Shown here piece by piece: positions 47,805 to 60,199 of a DNA stretch of 64,000 nt. The notes under the pieces were generated by a model that worked only from the letters and a program-made list of their open reading frames with translations, made no database searches and was not told the DNA's origin. Numbering within the stretch: the stretch's first letter is position 1; every line of letters starts with the position of its first letter. Source of the stretch: Lunularia cruciata (taxonomy: Eukaryota; Streptophyta; Marchantiopsida; Lunulariales; Lunulariaceae); contig OX419755.1 in the NCBI GenBank assembly GCA_948567375.1, forward strand, positions 70,932,944-70,996,943, in the 5' to 3' direction. Made by a program: the position numbers and the translations under genes.

Positions 47805-49700
47805 ATACCACACTCCTAGTCACTATGGTAGATGCATCTACTTGTGCTACTCCACATATAAAGTCAGTGATATCCATATCACCAACATAAGAAGTGGAAG
47901 CCTCAACACCTAAATCTGATCTCCTCTATGCTATGGCCATGGTAGCCAATCTTTGCTCCAACTGCTCAATCTGAGTAGCCATGGTTGTATTAAAGCAAGG
48001 GCAGGTATCGGGCTCCTACAAGGTATAGGTCCTCTACCACCACCTTGTCCTCCATGGCTTGGAGCTCTTCTATCACCTACCACTCCATAACTCCAAGTGA
48101 AGGTCAAAATATCAATCATTGGTGTGGTCAAATTTGTGGTAACAATCACACTATCTCTAAGTTGGCTATGGTGCTCCACAAGTATCATGTCCATTGCCTT
48201 GAGTGCACTCTCTCTTGTGGTGAGGTCCACCACAAGTCCAATAAGCAACACCACCACTCACAACTTATTGTTGACCCAAAAATGAAGGTAAGGGTCTTGC
48301 TGCACTACATCCTCCACTCGTTCCATAAGATCTAGGTTGTCCAACTTGCCCTTGAAAGCCAACATAATGTGATGCACTCTTTTGCACTCTAGAAGAAGTA
48401 AAAATTATGGATGACATCTCCCTACCAAATCAAGATATCACCACTTTCTCCTCTACCATGTTGAGCTCAATGCACTCATCCAAACCAAAGACCACCGCCA
48501 AAGTAGGTGAAGTAAACTATAACAACATAACATCCTATACTTTATGTCACAACTCACTATCTAGGATCCCATATCAAAATTTGACTACTTGGGCCTTAGT
48601 AACTCCTTGAGTGAAACTAATCAATCTTTCATGCAAGTGTATGTCTTGCGTAGGCTCTCTCCAACTCTTGCAAGCTCTTCAACTTGTCAATCCGCACTCC
48701 TTGGTAGTTCTGCCTCAAATTTTAGAACTCTACCATGGAGTCAAACCTTAATACAACACCACTTCTTGCAATGGAACATCCACTCATAGTAGCACCATCT
48801 CCAACTAGTGCACCTCCATTGGATACACCAATGCTACAAGAGCTAGAACTTGTAGGTATTGCTAATCTATCCTTAGAAATCAAGCATGAAGTGATGGAGA
48901 TATAGTTTGGAGACCAATATTGTCTCCATAGCTCAATCTCTTCCAAGTAAGCTCTTCTAAACTCATGATAATCATTTCTTAATGGACACTCCAAGTGTTG
49001 GAACAACCTTTTCCATGCAATGAAGGATGTGAAAAAAGTCATGTTTTGCATCTGCTACAAATCACACCAAACATCAAACTCTTGGATGAAATCATACAAC
49101 TTAATGGTACCCACTATACTAAAGTAGTGCTTGGAGCTTTTAGAGGCTCCATAAATCTTGTTTATGTCCCACAACAATGGCGTGGGACTCTCAAGTGCAC
49201 TCACAATTGAAGTAGCTCTTGTGTCAAACTCCAAACCAAAATCAATCTCCTCCTACACTAGGACTTGAGATACAAGCTAATATTGAGTACCATTGTGTAT
49301 AAACTCATTGCGTACTATAGCAAAATTTCCTCCCAAATTCTTGGAGAACTCTATAATGATGATGTACACCAAATTGTAAATATAACCACTAAGTGCCACC
49401 ACCAAGAACCACCCACTAATGTAACTCTAATTAGGATAATTACATTAGGAAGGCAATCTATAACTTTCCATCATAACATGCACTCTCATGATCTATAGGC
49501 TATCTTTTCATATCTCATCAAAGAGAAACATAAGTAGTCTGATTGGTCATCACTTCAGGCTCACTATCAAGAGCACACTAAAGCACCAATGTTCTAAATA
49601 TCAAAGCACTTCATATAAACATAGTGCACAAATAAGAAGTAAAAAATGGAGGGGGTCAAATCATAAGAAATGAAAATGAGATCCCTCCGTCTCACAAATC
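47805..49700 (-). pseudogene. Decayed coding sequence, possibly retroelement-derived
   Basis: Minus-strand pieces show protein-like text, for example 49051-48722 (KRLFQHLECPLRNDYHEFR) and a MATQIEQLEQRLATM stretch near 47980. Stops are frequent. It lies directly upstream of an LTR start in the same orientation, so it may be the internal region of that element, but no diagnostic gag, protease or polymerase motif is visible. The family is not recognised. Confidence 0.4.
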
Positions 49701-52389
49701 AAAACTGGATTGACTCTACTACCATTTGGCATTTGACATAATAGGATTGTTTGTTTTTTCCTATGCTACCAAGATTAGCAAGGATAGGATCAAATTGCCT
49801 CTCCTAGCCAAAGCTACATGAACATATGTATTAGGATACTAATCACTAGGACAACAAGTGAGTGTGGACTAGTTAACTAATGCACCAATCTAAGAACAAA
49901 AGATTTTGGCTTCAAACCTTATTGCGCATAATCTTGAAGTCTGTGCAGATTTTGCCAAAAAATTACCAAAAACTCAACTAAATTGGCTAGCCTCATGCCA
50001 ACAAGCTGACTTACTGGTCCTTATAGGCTTTCATAGTTTCTCTAGCACACAATTCTATTTGGGTTTCAAACCTTATTGCACATAATCCTGAAGAGTGAGT
50101 AGATTTTGCCAAATAACTACCAACTAAATTGACTAACCTCACACCAACAAGCTGGTTTGCTGGCCCTTATAACCCTTATAGCTGGCTTTTGTAACCTCAA
50201 GAACAATTGGCAAGAAGAAAAATCTTCTTGCCAATTTGAACCTTCAACAATCTAGCACACCTCCTGATTTGGCCGATCTCCGCCAACTTGATCTCAAAAC
50301 CTAACCAACCTCCACCAAATTGAACCTCCAATATGATAGATCTCCAAGTCTTCCACCAATCTAGAAATCCATCAAATTTGCCGATAATTTCTCCACTTCA
50401 AGAGATGGGTTTCACAATTTGCCTACAATTTTGCTTTTCAGGTCTAATTCACAATACCAAGTACTCAAATTTCACTCTCTTGCACTCAAATTTAACATCT
50501 ACTGACTCAAATTTGACCTCAATTCTAAGAATTCATCTAGGCACTGCGTTTTGCACAACGTCAGCCCCATTGTCAAATCTATAGTAACTTGAACAAGGGT
50601 TTCGCACATGATGATCCGGATAACTAAATTAGACAACAATTAGGTGACTATGACCAAAGATACTATTGATTGCCAAGCTTGGAGATACCAACGATGCTTC
50701 CTTTCTTGCACTTGATTCCTCCAGACTCTTATTTCTATGAGGTAATAAATTCACATGCAATTTGAATCACACTCAATTTGGATAAGAAATGAATAATCAA
50801 TTTTATGACATGCAAATAATGAGCAATGATTACAATCAAATCATACCCACTCTAGGTGAGAGACTCCAAGTTATGCAGGCCAACTTCTATCCACCGTAAC
50901 CCAAGAACTATCAACCAATTTACTAGTTTAAGGCCATATTAATAAATCTCTCCTATTAACTTATATCTTCTAGTAGAATTTAGAAAATAATTATGGAGGT
51001 CACTTATTTCTTGGAGGTGTATTATAGGCACAATGGAGATGATAAAAGTCTTCAAGTATAGGATATATAAGGGATTTTCTCTAAGGTCGTATAGCTTTGG
51101 CGTTTAAAGGAAAGGTGTAGAAAATTCCAATTGAAAGAATACCAAAAAAGTCCAAAATTCCCGGAGGGAACGGGACATCTAACGGGAGTTGGGGATTACA
51201 TTCACTCTCATAGTGCGATGTACTTTAAACCATGTGATCCAATGTAATATAGAAGAAATATATGTTGGTACGAACTATCTCAAAAGAATCAATCAAAAGG
51301 TACGGTATTTCTTCGTCTATTTCATCCGCACGTAGGAAAAGGATGCAGAATAATTTCAATATCTTAAATAAAAGTAATAGCAGCAATGGAAGCGATGGAC
51401 CCCGACTGATTTTCTTCCCCACAAAGCTGAACAAAGTGGGAGGGATAACCATTTCAGGCTACGTTGAACTAAGAAACATAATAAACGCACGAACAAACGG
51501 ACGGTTAATTGCCATACCGCCGCATACTTCATGTAGTGAATACAGGTGGAAGTGTCGCCGCGGAGTAAGAGGATAAGGTATCGTTGTACTTCCCACCACT
51601 TGTGCAGGTGGATACTGGATGCAATAGATCCAGTATCCACCTCGTGGACGATTCTCTTCACAGGCGAAGAGATAGACTAGACGTCCTCAGGCGCTCAAGT
51701 TCGGCAATTAGAAGCTTACGATTGCATGCCTTACAGCACTCTTTAGTACTTCCCCTACACCGCAGATGTAAACCTATCGACCCTGGCGAGAGTTCTGATA
51801 TGTTCGCGGACGGTGAAGGCAACGAAGAACTTCATTTAGTCTAACGGTGTGGAAGAATGAAATGTTGTTTATCTCCATCAGGGAGGTATTCACGGGGACT
51901 GCCCTGCCAAACCGTAGCAGCACCGGTTAAGAACGTTTAAGAGGCCGCAGTCTAGAGGCTGGTGGCTGCCGCCCCAGCGCAGAACGAGGGTTGAAACAGC
52001 TCGATAATTAATCGATCACCCCTATCGATTAAGCGCCGTGGATGAAGAAGAGTGATATAACCAATCGCAGTTTAGACTCTGCCTCGACCTATTTCACCAA
52101 ATATCAATATCACTAGCGATCTCTCAGCAGCAATTCCAAACCCAGGTAGTTGGAGAGGTGCACTACGTGGTGGAGCGAAAGGAAGCAGAGTGGAAATTCC
52201 AAAGCAATAGAAAGCTTTCAGAAAGGGTTAGTTGCTTTGGTCACTTAAATTCATTCTAAAACGCCCGTCGGAAAGGACTCCAGCCTTCGGCCCTCTAAGC
52301 CTCGCTGCGCTTCTCTCTTGATCTGGTTCAGCGTCTCTTCCAATGCCTCGATAGTTCTTTGGCACGCCAGAGTCAAGCAGTGGGAAATC
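49701..52389. other. Transition from repeat DNA to gene island; promoter side of YceD gene
   Basis: 49.7-51.1 kb is AT-rich and unassigned, with an internal diverged duplication near 49915-49990 and 50065-50125 (TTTCAAACCTTATTGC...). From about 51.1 kb composition changes towards that of the host genes. A hairpin lies at 51606-51642. No gene is recognised before the ATG at 52390; the adjacent few hundred bases should carry its promoter. Confidence 0.45.
51606..51642. repeat. Hairpin, 15-bp perfect arms, 7-nt loop
   Basis: Arms 51606-51620 (AGGTGGATACTGGAT) and 51628-51642 are exact reverse complements around GCAATAG. It lies about 750 bp upstream of the YceD start codon. Confidence 0.92.
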
Positions 52390-53727
52390 ATGGCTGCAAC
52401 TGTGAAGCTTCTAGAGGTGGCACCAGGCTTATTCCAACACGGCGGTAGTAACGTCTCCGCTTCGGAAGGATGCAGTTTTAGTAGACCTCTGAGCTTCTGG
52501 TGGAGATGTCAAGGAAACCCCATTCAGGGGTTATGCAAGGGAAGGCAATATAGATTGCTTGTAGCGAGTAAACCTATTTCAAGGACCAGCAAAACTCTTA
52601 GCTTCAAGCAATTTGCTCTCCCACTGGATCGAGCTAGTACTGAGACTGACAACGAGCCAGCGGAACAGGCGGACGAGGAACCCTGGTTGGGAGCTATAGT
52701 ATTTAAGCGAAGTGCTATTCAGACTCACTATGAGTTTCAAACTTCACTAGAGAGATTAGGGCTAGCTATATTATCATCAGAGGAGTCAAGATTATTAGCG
52801 AATTCAATAGGAGTTACTTCCAAGAGCTCTGAATCTGGGACAGAGCAGGTCACCCCAGTCGGCATCTCAATTGATGTGACTAGAGAAGGAAGAGACTTAA
52901 GATTGGATGGGCTTGTGCGTACAGCCATCAGTCTTTGCTGCAACAGGTAATGATTGAATTCGCATTCTGTGCATTAAAGGATTGTAGAATCTGGATATAT
53001 GAAGACTTCTTTCTACAGTTTCAAAGTTCTGTTAACTTCAAAGTTTGAGCTTCGCAAACAAGTCACCAGCAGAAATTTAGTCCATTCTTTTACACATAAG
53101 CAACTGTAAGCTTTACTTGTTTTGAAAAGGAACGGCTACTCGCTATTGCTGTGTGCGTACTTGGAGCATTGGTAGGAATTGAAGGTTTCATACGAAAGGA
53201 CGAGGGTTCCCCGAGTGAATATTGTGCAGCTGAGGGACTCGAGAAGTTCATAGACAGCGGGGTTTACTAACTTGATATCTTGGCGGTCCTGCAGGTGCTT
53301 GTCTCCAGTCGTTGACAGAGTTTTTGCTGAATTCAGTTTACTTTTAACAGAAAAAGTTGTTAAAGAACCAACGCAGCAAAGAATCGGCGTTGTTTTAGGA
53401 GATAATGCCTATCATGGACCAGATGATGAAGGAGGAGACCTGGACCTTGACCTAGATGACAAGCTTCATTTTCCTCGTGATTCTAAGGAGATTGATCTTT
53501 CCAAATACCTACGCGACACTGTTCATCTCGAAATTCCATCCAAGTCACTGTGCTCATCCGACTGTAAAGGTTTATGTCTCACATGTGGAGTAAATTTTAA
53601 TAAGCACATATGTAAGTGCGTTGATGTGAAGGTGAAGCCATCTTGGGGTCCACTTGAACAGCTGAGGAGACAATTAGAAGAAGAAGGGAAAGAAGGATCT
53701 AGTGATTTCCGGGATGATGTGGAATAA
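52390..53727 (+). CDS. Plastid YceD/DUF177-family protein, two exons
   Basis: Exons are 52390-52946 and 53295-53727, with GT-AG and one split Arg codon; together they make 990 bases, or 329 residues. The first 60 or so residues are Ser/Arg-rich with few acids, as in a plastid transit peptide. The DUF177 part includes GISIDVTREGRDLRLDG, a CCNRCL pair formed across the splice, FSLLLTEK, a DLDDKLHFP-type segment and the family signature CSSDCKGLCLTCGVNFN (residues 272-288), with CKC at 292-294. Bacterial YceD is linked to 23S rRNA accumulation, and plant homologues to plastid rRNA; that role here is by homology. An upstream in-frame extension to 52318 lacks an ATG, so 52390 is the start. Confidence 0.9.
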
Positions 53728-54932
53728 AGAGATCTATGCTCGATTGCACCAAGAGTTTTTATGATTTCTGAAACGCTTTCATGTTGTCCGGTCTTGTTTC
53801 AATGGCCGTATTTCTTCAGCCATCCTTCTGTTTCTTGACTTGTTTCAAATGTATAGGGAAAACCGTAGTCACACCTCCAAACAAGAAGTGCTTTCAGATT
53901 ATTCATGTAAATAAATGTAAACTTCTACAGTATTTGAACTATTGAGATTTGAAAGCAGTTGAAAGCTCCACGCACTGCAAGGTGGTGTTACTGTAGACAA
54001 CTACATGTCCTGATTTCGCGTTGTGCCCATCTTTGAAAATTCTATGAGTTTTATCTTCGTTGGCTGCAGTAATGTACTTGCTGGGGAACTGTCAAGACAT
54101 TGTTGACCTTCACGGGCGGCCCAGGCATTTAGCGGGATGACACCAGGCACTTCGAACGTTTTATCTGTCGCCTATTACGAGGAAGTATAGAGTCAACTGA
54201 ACTACTGTACAGTGAGTGTAATCGTCGTACACTTGAGGCTTGGAAAACATAACCTTTTAAAACTATGCGTCTAGAGCCATCAGCGTTTCTTTCTTCCACG
54301 TCGTGTGTGTTGTCCCCTCGCATCACAAGGCTCACATCACCCTGGTTAGAAGATCCAATCGTCTGCTAACAGACAAGGACTGATAGAGTAGAGAACTATC
54401 AGCCATAATGAAGCTTAGACACTCCGTCGTGGAACCTGATAAAACGATGCAATGTCTCAGACCGGCAATCGACCATATCTGCCGCTACGGTGCTTGTCAG
54501 CGTGATAAGAATTACCCACGTTCCCGCCGTAACGTATGATCTGATGCACTGAAGTTCGATTCTATTGGAGTATATGTCCACTTTGCTTGTCTGCTTGATG
54601 CGATGTATGTTCGTCTCCCTCAAAGACGCCGTTTCCGTTCGGAAGATAAATAAGGACGAGTTGTCTATGCTCCAACGTTAGGGTCGATTGTAATGGGGCA
54701 TACATTTGTTCTCAATGACGCGGAATCCTCAGGTTGTTCTAGCGGAGTCGGTAAAATTATGGGGCGGGTTCGAAAATGTGGAAATGGCTCAGAGATCCGT
54801 AAATGGGTTTCCAATAGGATGCAAACCACGTAATCTTTTGAGCTTCTCCATTCAGTTGAAGGTGTGTTATGGATAGTACAGGCCTGGTCAGCAGTTGTAC
54901 TTGGATCGAAGACTATGATAAAATCAAGTGAG
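53728..54932. other. 3' flank of YceD gene and unassigned intergenic DNA
   Basis: The first 200-300 bases are the likely 3' untranslated region. Short minus-strand open frames (54335-54129 and 54623-54399) match no family I know. No repeat was recognised before the 21-bp direct repeat at 54933. Confidence 0.5.
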
Positions 54933-54953
54933 CCGAGGACAATAGATCGGAGA
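54933..54953 (+). repeat. Target-site duplication, left copy
   Basis: CCGAGGACAATAGATCGGAG plus one base; it matches 56508-56528 at 20 of 21 positions. Similarity ends sharply on both sides, and the two copies bracket the non-LTR remnant. Confidence 0.85.
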
Positions 54954-56507
54954 AGGACGACCGCCTATAAAAACTGAAGGAAGAGAAGACTCCATCAAAG
55001 GAGACATGAAAAAGGTAAAATGAGGTTAAACCCCAATAGAGTTTATTTGCCCCACTGCACCTGAATATCCATGATAAAGGCGACCGCGTAGGAAAAATGA
55101 AGGATGGGAAGACCCCATCAAGCCGTACAAGGGAGAGACAAAAAAAAGGTAACATGGGGCTAAGCCCCATTAGGGTTGGTATGAGAAATCTGCCCTACCG
55201 CACCTACGATATCCAAGCTATGCAAGTCGTACGGTCTACACACACCTGGAGCATCCGAAAAAACATCACCTAATGTGATTACTCTTCTATGGATTGCACC
55301 AGCCACTGCACTCTGTAGAGCATGGACACACGCTGTCTAAAATATGTTACAAAGTATGAGAGTAAGAGTGGTACCCCTTGACGCTTAACATGATAAGCTC
55401 TCGCGCACTCCCTGACAAATGTGTCAAATGTAGTGTCCACCGCTCCATATAACTCCAAGGCTAGAGGAACAAAGAGGTGACCTCGCTGCATGCCCCTATA
55501 CTTGGAGACCTTGCGACCTGCTGTTGCACTCGCCGCCCATCCAAGAAGATGGGTAATCACTTCCTTCGAAATGGTATCCCGCGTAGGGTCCATGACCACG
55601 ACATCCGCTACTGTCACTTGATCATCTCGGACCAAGTATAAGTCTGCACTGACACATGCCGTCTGCAACGCATACGAACACTCCCTCCAAGCCAAGTATC
55701 CACTCTCTTGCGCCATAGCAAACACTATGTCTCTAATGGCATCATGGGTAGCTATCCTCTGTCCTCCAAAAGGACACCGTGTCATGTGGACCGCCGCTGC
55801 ATCTAGTGTAGAACCACACTCACAAGTGAGTAGTGAAGATGCAGATGGGTGGACCAAACCTAGGCGAAACCTCATCGCTGTAGAGAAAGTAGCCGGTGCG
55901 AGTCGGAAAGCCCTAATGCATGGTTGAGCTAGGATCCACGAGCCTGCATCCTTGCCGGAGCAAGAGCGTAGACGTGCTCTAGTAGCCTAAGGAATGGACG
56001 AGTCAACTAAGAGAGAATGTAGCGTATGCTCACATTGTCGCTCCATCAAGGAAGACTGTAGACCTCTAGTCCAATCTGACGATAGTGAAGCAAATGGTGG
56101 AAAACCCTCTCGTGCTCGTGGGGATAGACTATCTCTCGTCTACTACAATAACACCTGGAGAGAAAAAGATCCTCCCTCCACCTCTGTCACATAAGTCTCC
56201 AAAACAGGCCTATCAACAACCACAAAACGAGAGGAAAGTAGTGGTGCCGAGAGAGCACAACTACCAAAAAATGCTATAGGTGTCATCTCCTCCATAGAAA
56301 GCAAGCCAACCCCACCACATGAGATCGGTAGAGCCTGTCTTTCTACGTGCCAAATCCCCTATCACACACTCAAAAGTCCGTGGTCCAATAATATCACCAA
56401 AGACTCCCATAATCCTCCTATCAAATGCTCTCAGACGTGATAGGAAGGATGGTGAGGGTGGAACTGTATGGATGAGGTAGGATGGTCAACGAGCAATACT
56501 GGAATAT
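54954..56507 (-). mobile_element. 5'-truncated non-LTR retrotransposon copy bounded by a 21-bp duplication
   Basis: On the minus strand it begins inside the reverse transcriptase C-terminal region (56507), continues into a zinc-knuckle and endonuclease-like domain (55875-55279), and ends with a 3' tail made of two diverged units (about 55190-54954). It aligns with the plus-strand copy at about 4145-5614. The flanking 21-bp direct repeat with one mismatch is the size expected for target-primed reverse transcription. Confidence 0.9.
55279..55875 (-). pseudogene. C-terminal zinc-knuckle/endonuclease-like domain of non-LTR polyprotein
   Basis: An open frame of 198 codons continues the upstream polyprotein; the first Met is internal. 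A zinc-binding motif CECGSTLDAAAVHMTRC (C-x-C-x9-H-x3-C) is followed by GGQRIATHDAIRDIV. A PD-(D/E)XK-like pattern comes next: ADLYLV, then TVADVVVMDP about 10 residues on, and KVSKYRG further on. This order fits the restriction-like endonuclease found at the C-terminus of some non-LTR elements; the fold assignment is inference. Upstream sequence to 56507 is shifted and broken, so the element is inactive. Confidence 0.72.
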
Positions 56508-56528
56508 CCGAGGACAATAGATTGGAGA
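56508..56528 (+). repeat. Target-site duplication, right copy
   Basis: Right partner of 54933-54953, with T in place of C at one position. It borders the point where similarity to the other non-LTR copy ends. Confidence 0.85.
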
Positions 56529-56539
56529 CTTCCTTGGTC

Positions 56540-56640
56540 TGGACTATTGGGGCTTAGCCCCATATTACCCCTTTGCCTTTTCCTTATAAGGCGGCGTGAT
56601 GGGTTCTTCCTATCCTTCTTGCATTTCACACGCAATTGTG
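56540..56640 (+). mobile_element. Additional non-LTR tail unit, opposite orientation
   Basis: GGGGCTTAGCCCC followed by ATATTACCCCTTTGCC, GTGATGGG and TTCCTATCC matches the family tail in plus orientation, diverged. It lies just beyond the right target duplication, so the minus-strand element inserted next to an older tail. Confidence 0.65.
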
Positions 56641-56821
56641 TTTTTGTGGGACACCGATGATGGGCGATGTTTCTAAGGTGCTGTATGTAGAAAAGGAACG
56701 CCCAACTTTTGACGTTTCTCTTCATGAAAGTCCTTTTTAATCTAGAAATATCTATACTCAGGCCTCTCACAAATTACTTTGGTATATCGAAACAAATACG
56801 GTCGGTACCGCATCTTGGTAC

Positions 56822-57417
56822 CGCATATTGTATTACAATCTATAGATTGATATGTAAAGCACATCTTGTCACACCCAAAGAATTTCTAATTCTCATTTAT
56901 TGGCTTTCAATCTTGACTAAATGTGTGTACCGACTAAATTAATTCTGAAATGGCACCTATATTAATCTAATTTAGGTAATTTAGTCGATCTCTTATTATA
57001 AGCAGGCCTGCACATGTGGAATCTTTAATCATAATATCCATGAGGATGGGTTAGCACACCGCCCAAATGTGGAATCTACATTCATAATATCCTTGATTAT
57101 CACTAACTATCATATAGTGCTTGTCGATACATTGTCTCCGCCCTTGTACAAGTGAACTAACCATTTGATATACATTGCTAACAACCCAAATCGGGATGGA
57201 ACCTTGAATTAAAATTAATAATATCATGCGTACTATACTTTAGATACACTATAGTTATAAGTGAATAATGAAGATAGCAATAGATAGATGAATCATATCT
57301 AACAAAACCTCAAGTCAAATTTTACATTGATATCACCAATAAATGAGAATTAGAAATTCTTTTGGTGTGACAAGATGTGCTTTACGTATCAATCTATAGA
57401 TTGTAATACAAGATGCG
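56822..57417. mobile_element. Foldback element with about 82-bp inverted ends
   Basis: The left arm 56822-56903 (CGCATATTGTATTACAATC...) and right arm 57335-57417 are reverse complements with only a few mismatches. They enclose about 430 bp without coding sequence. The interior has TTATAAGCAGGCCTGCACATG near 56995, a motif that recurs at 58648 and 58779. The structure is that of a non-autonomous foldback or MITE-like element. No clear target duplication was identified. Confidence 0.75.
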
Positions 57418-60199
57418 AGGTTGCTACTCAGTTATCATAATACACAAGTTAATCTAAATTGCTTTGCCTGCAACACTCCTTTGAGTCCAAACTCTAAAAG
57501 ACTCTTTCAAAGGTGATCACCTTTCTCCCACCTCAAAACCGAGAAGTCAGACACCACTTTACTTGCGCTAGGAAATACAGTTGCAATGCCACCACAGAAC
57601 TAGACCAAGCTTGGAAACCTAGCACTGGGTAAGGTCCATGCATTGTCAAAGTATATCTTTTGGTTACAGCCATCAATGCCCTCTTGCAACGCAAGATCAT
57701 TGTGGTAAGCTCAAAGAAGAGCTTTATGCTCATCGGCCATGATGTCTATTTGTGTGGCCAAGTATTGATGCTGCAAGCAAAAGCTCTGTCTACAAGCCTT
57801 GCGAATGAAATCTGCAGTAGAAACTCAAACAAGCTCTTGTTGTAAAACAAGTAGGGAAACATTTGTTTGTTTCTCATTTTAAAATAGGACGTTTTAAAAT
57901 ATTTTAAAATGCATTTTAAAATACCACAATTTTTGATAAAATGTTCTTTTTAATTGTACGGAGAACATCACAGTTCACCAAGAAAAAAGAATGATATACA
58001 ATTACATTGAATTGGGTATATAAAATAGACTATTGAAGTAGGTTATCAAGATATCCAATTGTACGAGGTTTCTTCACAATTTGCAGGATGCATTTTCCAA
58101 TTATTTGACATAGATGAAACAACTAAGCTGTAGTGCAAGTATTGAATATGCATAGATTTGAAGGCAACGTCTTCAAAATCCTGCCCAAAATACTCTCATT
58201 CAGCCCCTCACTTTAGACCTTTGCAAATGACACTCATAATTGACAAAACAAAGAACAATCAATTTGTGGAGCAAGCACCCTGGTCAGACAAAGCCACACA
58301 AACACTGAAAACACTAAACTTCCTTGTATGCTAGGATAATGGGACTACATAGGTGATAAACATGCATGCACCAAGAAAAGAATGAGAAAAACGTTTTCTA
58401 AACAATTTAAAACAATTTAAAATGTTCTATTATTGGCAGAAGTAAAAAAAAACGTTTCCATAAAAACAGGTGGTAGTGCAAGTGAATTGATGAATGGCTG
58501 TTTGTTTGCATGACATTGCAAGACTATTCTCTTAATGCAAGCACATGCTTCAATAAAGACTAGACTAACATCTTGCAACAACTCGTTATTAGAAACTCAC
58601 AAGAATTACTTTAGGTCATTTAGGAGCCAGAAACCACACCCACCTATCATAAGCAGGCCTGACAATATCTCAACAAGAGCAGTCTAATGAGGTTTTTCTA
58701 TGGTGCGCAAAGGCCTTAATTTAGGCGGCTCACAAGAATTACTTAGGACATTTAGGCGCCAGAAACCCTACCTGCCTATTATAAGCAGGCCTGCACATGT
58801 GATACAAGTTTGGAGTTTTGGAGGGTGTGATTAGATATCCTCTTGTATCTTGGATGGACAATAATTCAAAATTTCCAAATAGTACAGTCCACACTTTCTT
58901 TCTCTGGCCTTATATTTATATGAAGCTATGGATATAGATTTGACAAGTTTATCAAAAACTATACAACAACTTACTATATTTGATGACGTAGGTATTACTT
59001 TTATTTTTCTTCATTTCCATTATTTTATTTTTATCATTTTTATGATAGGTAATTATTTAGAGTTGCAAAATATTATATATATATATTACTACGCAACATA
59101 TATTGCTACTAATGTGATCCACTACAAGCACAACTCATTAGAAAGCTATACACAAACTCTAAAGTGTAACCATAATTAAAAACCAACAATCTCTATATAT
59201 ACTATCAACAAGTACTTCAGTATATTATCAACAAGTACCTCAGTATACTCATTGAGCCAAAATCACTCTAAAACAAAGAATATAGGTTACACTTGCAAGC
59301 TTTATCTACAATAGCTAAGACCTTAAGAGGGTCGACACAAAACATGTGAGCTCTTTAAGCTTAACGTCAAGGTATACACTTCCTTGAAAGACCAAGGAGT
59401 CCAACCCGAATGAAACATCCAATTATACAAGTGATGCAACAAGGATGGAAAAATGGAAACCCTAATAGTATAAACAACCACCACTAAGCATTTATGCTAT
59501 GAGTTGCTATTGATACAATTGTGACTGCCAAAAAAATGAAAACAAGTTAGAGAACTAGCTTTGTCCTTACTAATGATGTGAAAATTGTTGTGTGTATATA
59601 TATTTCTACACAACATATTGTTTTCAATATCATCAATTATAGAAGAAAAACTCATATATACATTACTTCATAATATACATTGTTGTAAGCATCATATATA
59701 AAAGCACAACTCATATACAAAGTCATACACACGTTCTAAAGTGCTATTATCATCCCTGTAGTTAGCAATTAGGTCTCTTTAACTCCAAATATCCATCTAA
59801 TTTTATGTATGTGAGATGTCTTATGGTGAGCAAAGATTAAGAGGCTGGATGATATCATGCCCTATTATTAATCACTAATTTGCAATCTATTAGATACAAG
59901 GAATGAACTAGCTAAAGTGTCAAGTGTAGCAAGGACATAACTAGTGTCCTTCAAGAATCACCATGAATAGAGGAATCAAGCATACCATATGCAATCCTCT
60001 CAAATAACTATTATACACCAATATAGTAACAAATCCATTAGCAAAACCACATAACATACTCTAAAAACATGCATATATAATTGCCAAGCTTGGGTCCATA
60101 GTATCATTATTGTTTGTAAGGTGCACATGATCATCCAGAGAATACCATCACATCCTTCCAACATGAGAGCTCAAGAAGGAAAAACCTTACATACTCTAA
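57418..60199. other. AT-rich region with short direct repeats, no gene
   Basis: No coding region is supported. It contains the direct repeat pair at 58596-58661 and 58729-58793, runs of TTTTAAAAT near 57890-57920, and a short TATATA tract near 59068-59085. Otherwise nothing recognised. Confidence 0.5.
58596..58793 (+). repeat. Direct repeat pair of about 65 bp, offset 133 bp
   Basis: CTCACAAGAATTACTT...CCAGAAACC...ATAAGCAGGCCTG occurs at 58596-58661 and again at 58729-58793 with a few differences. Its AAGCAGGCCTG end also occurs inside the foldback element, which suggests a shared repeat family. Confidence 0.8.

Noticed and set aside
55727-56279. Plus-strand open frames within the non-LTR copy
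   Set aside because: They are shadows of the minus-strand polyprotein, which carries the recognisable motifs and aligns with the other copy.
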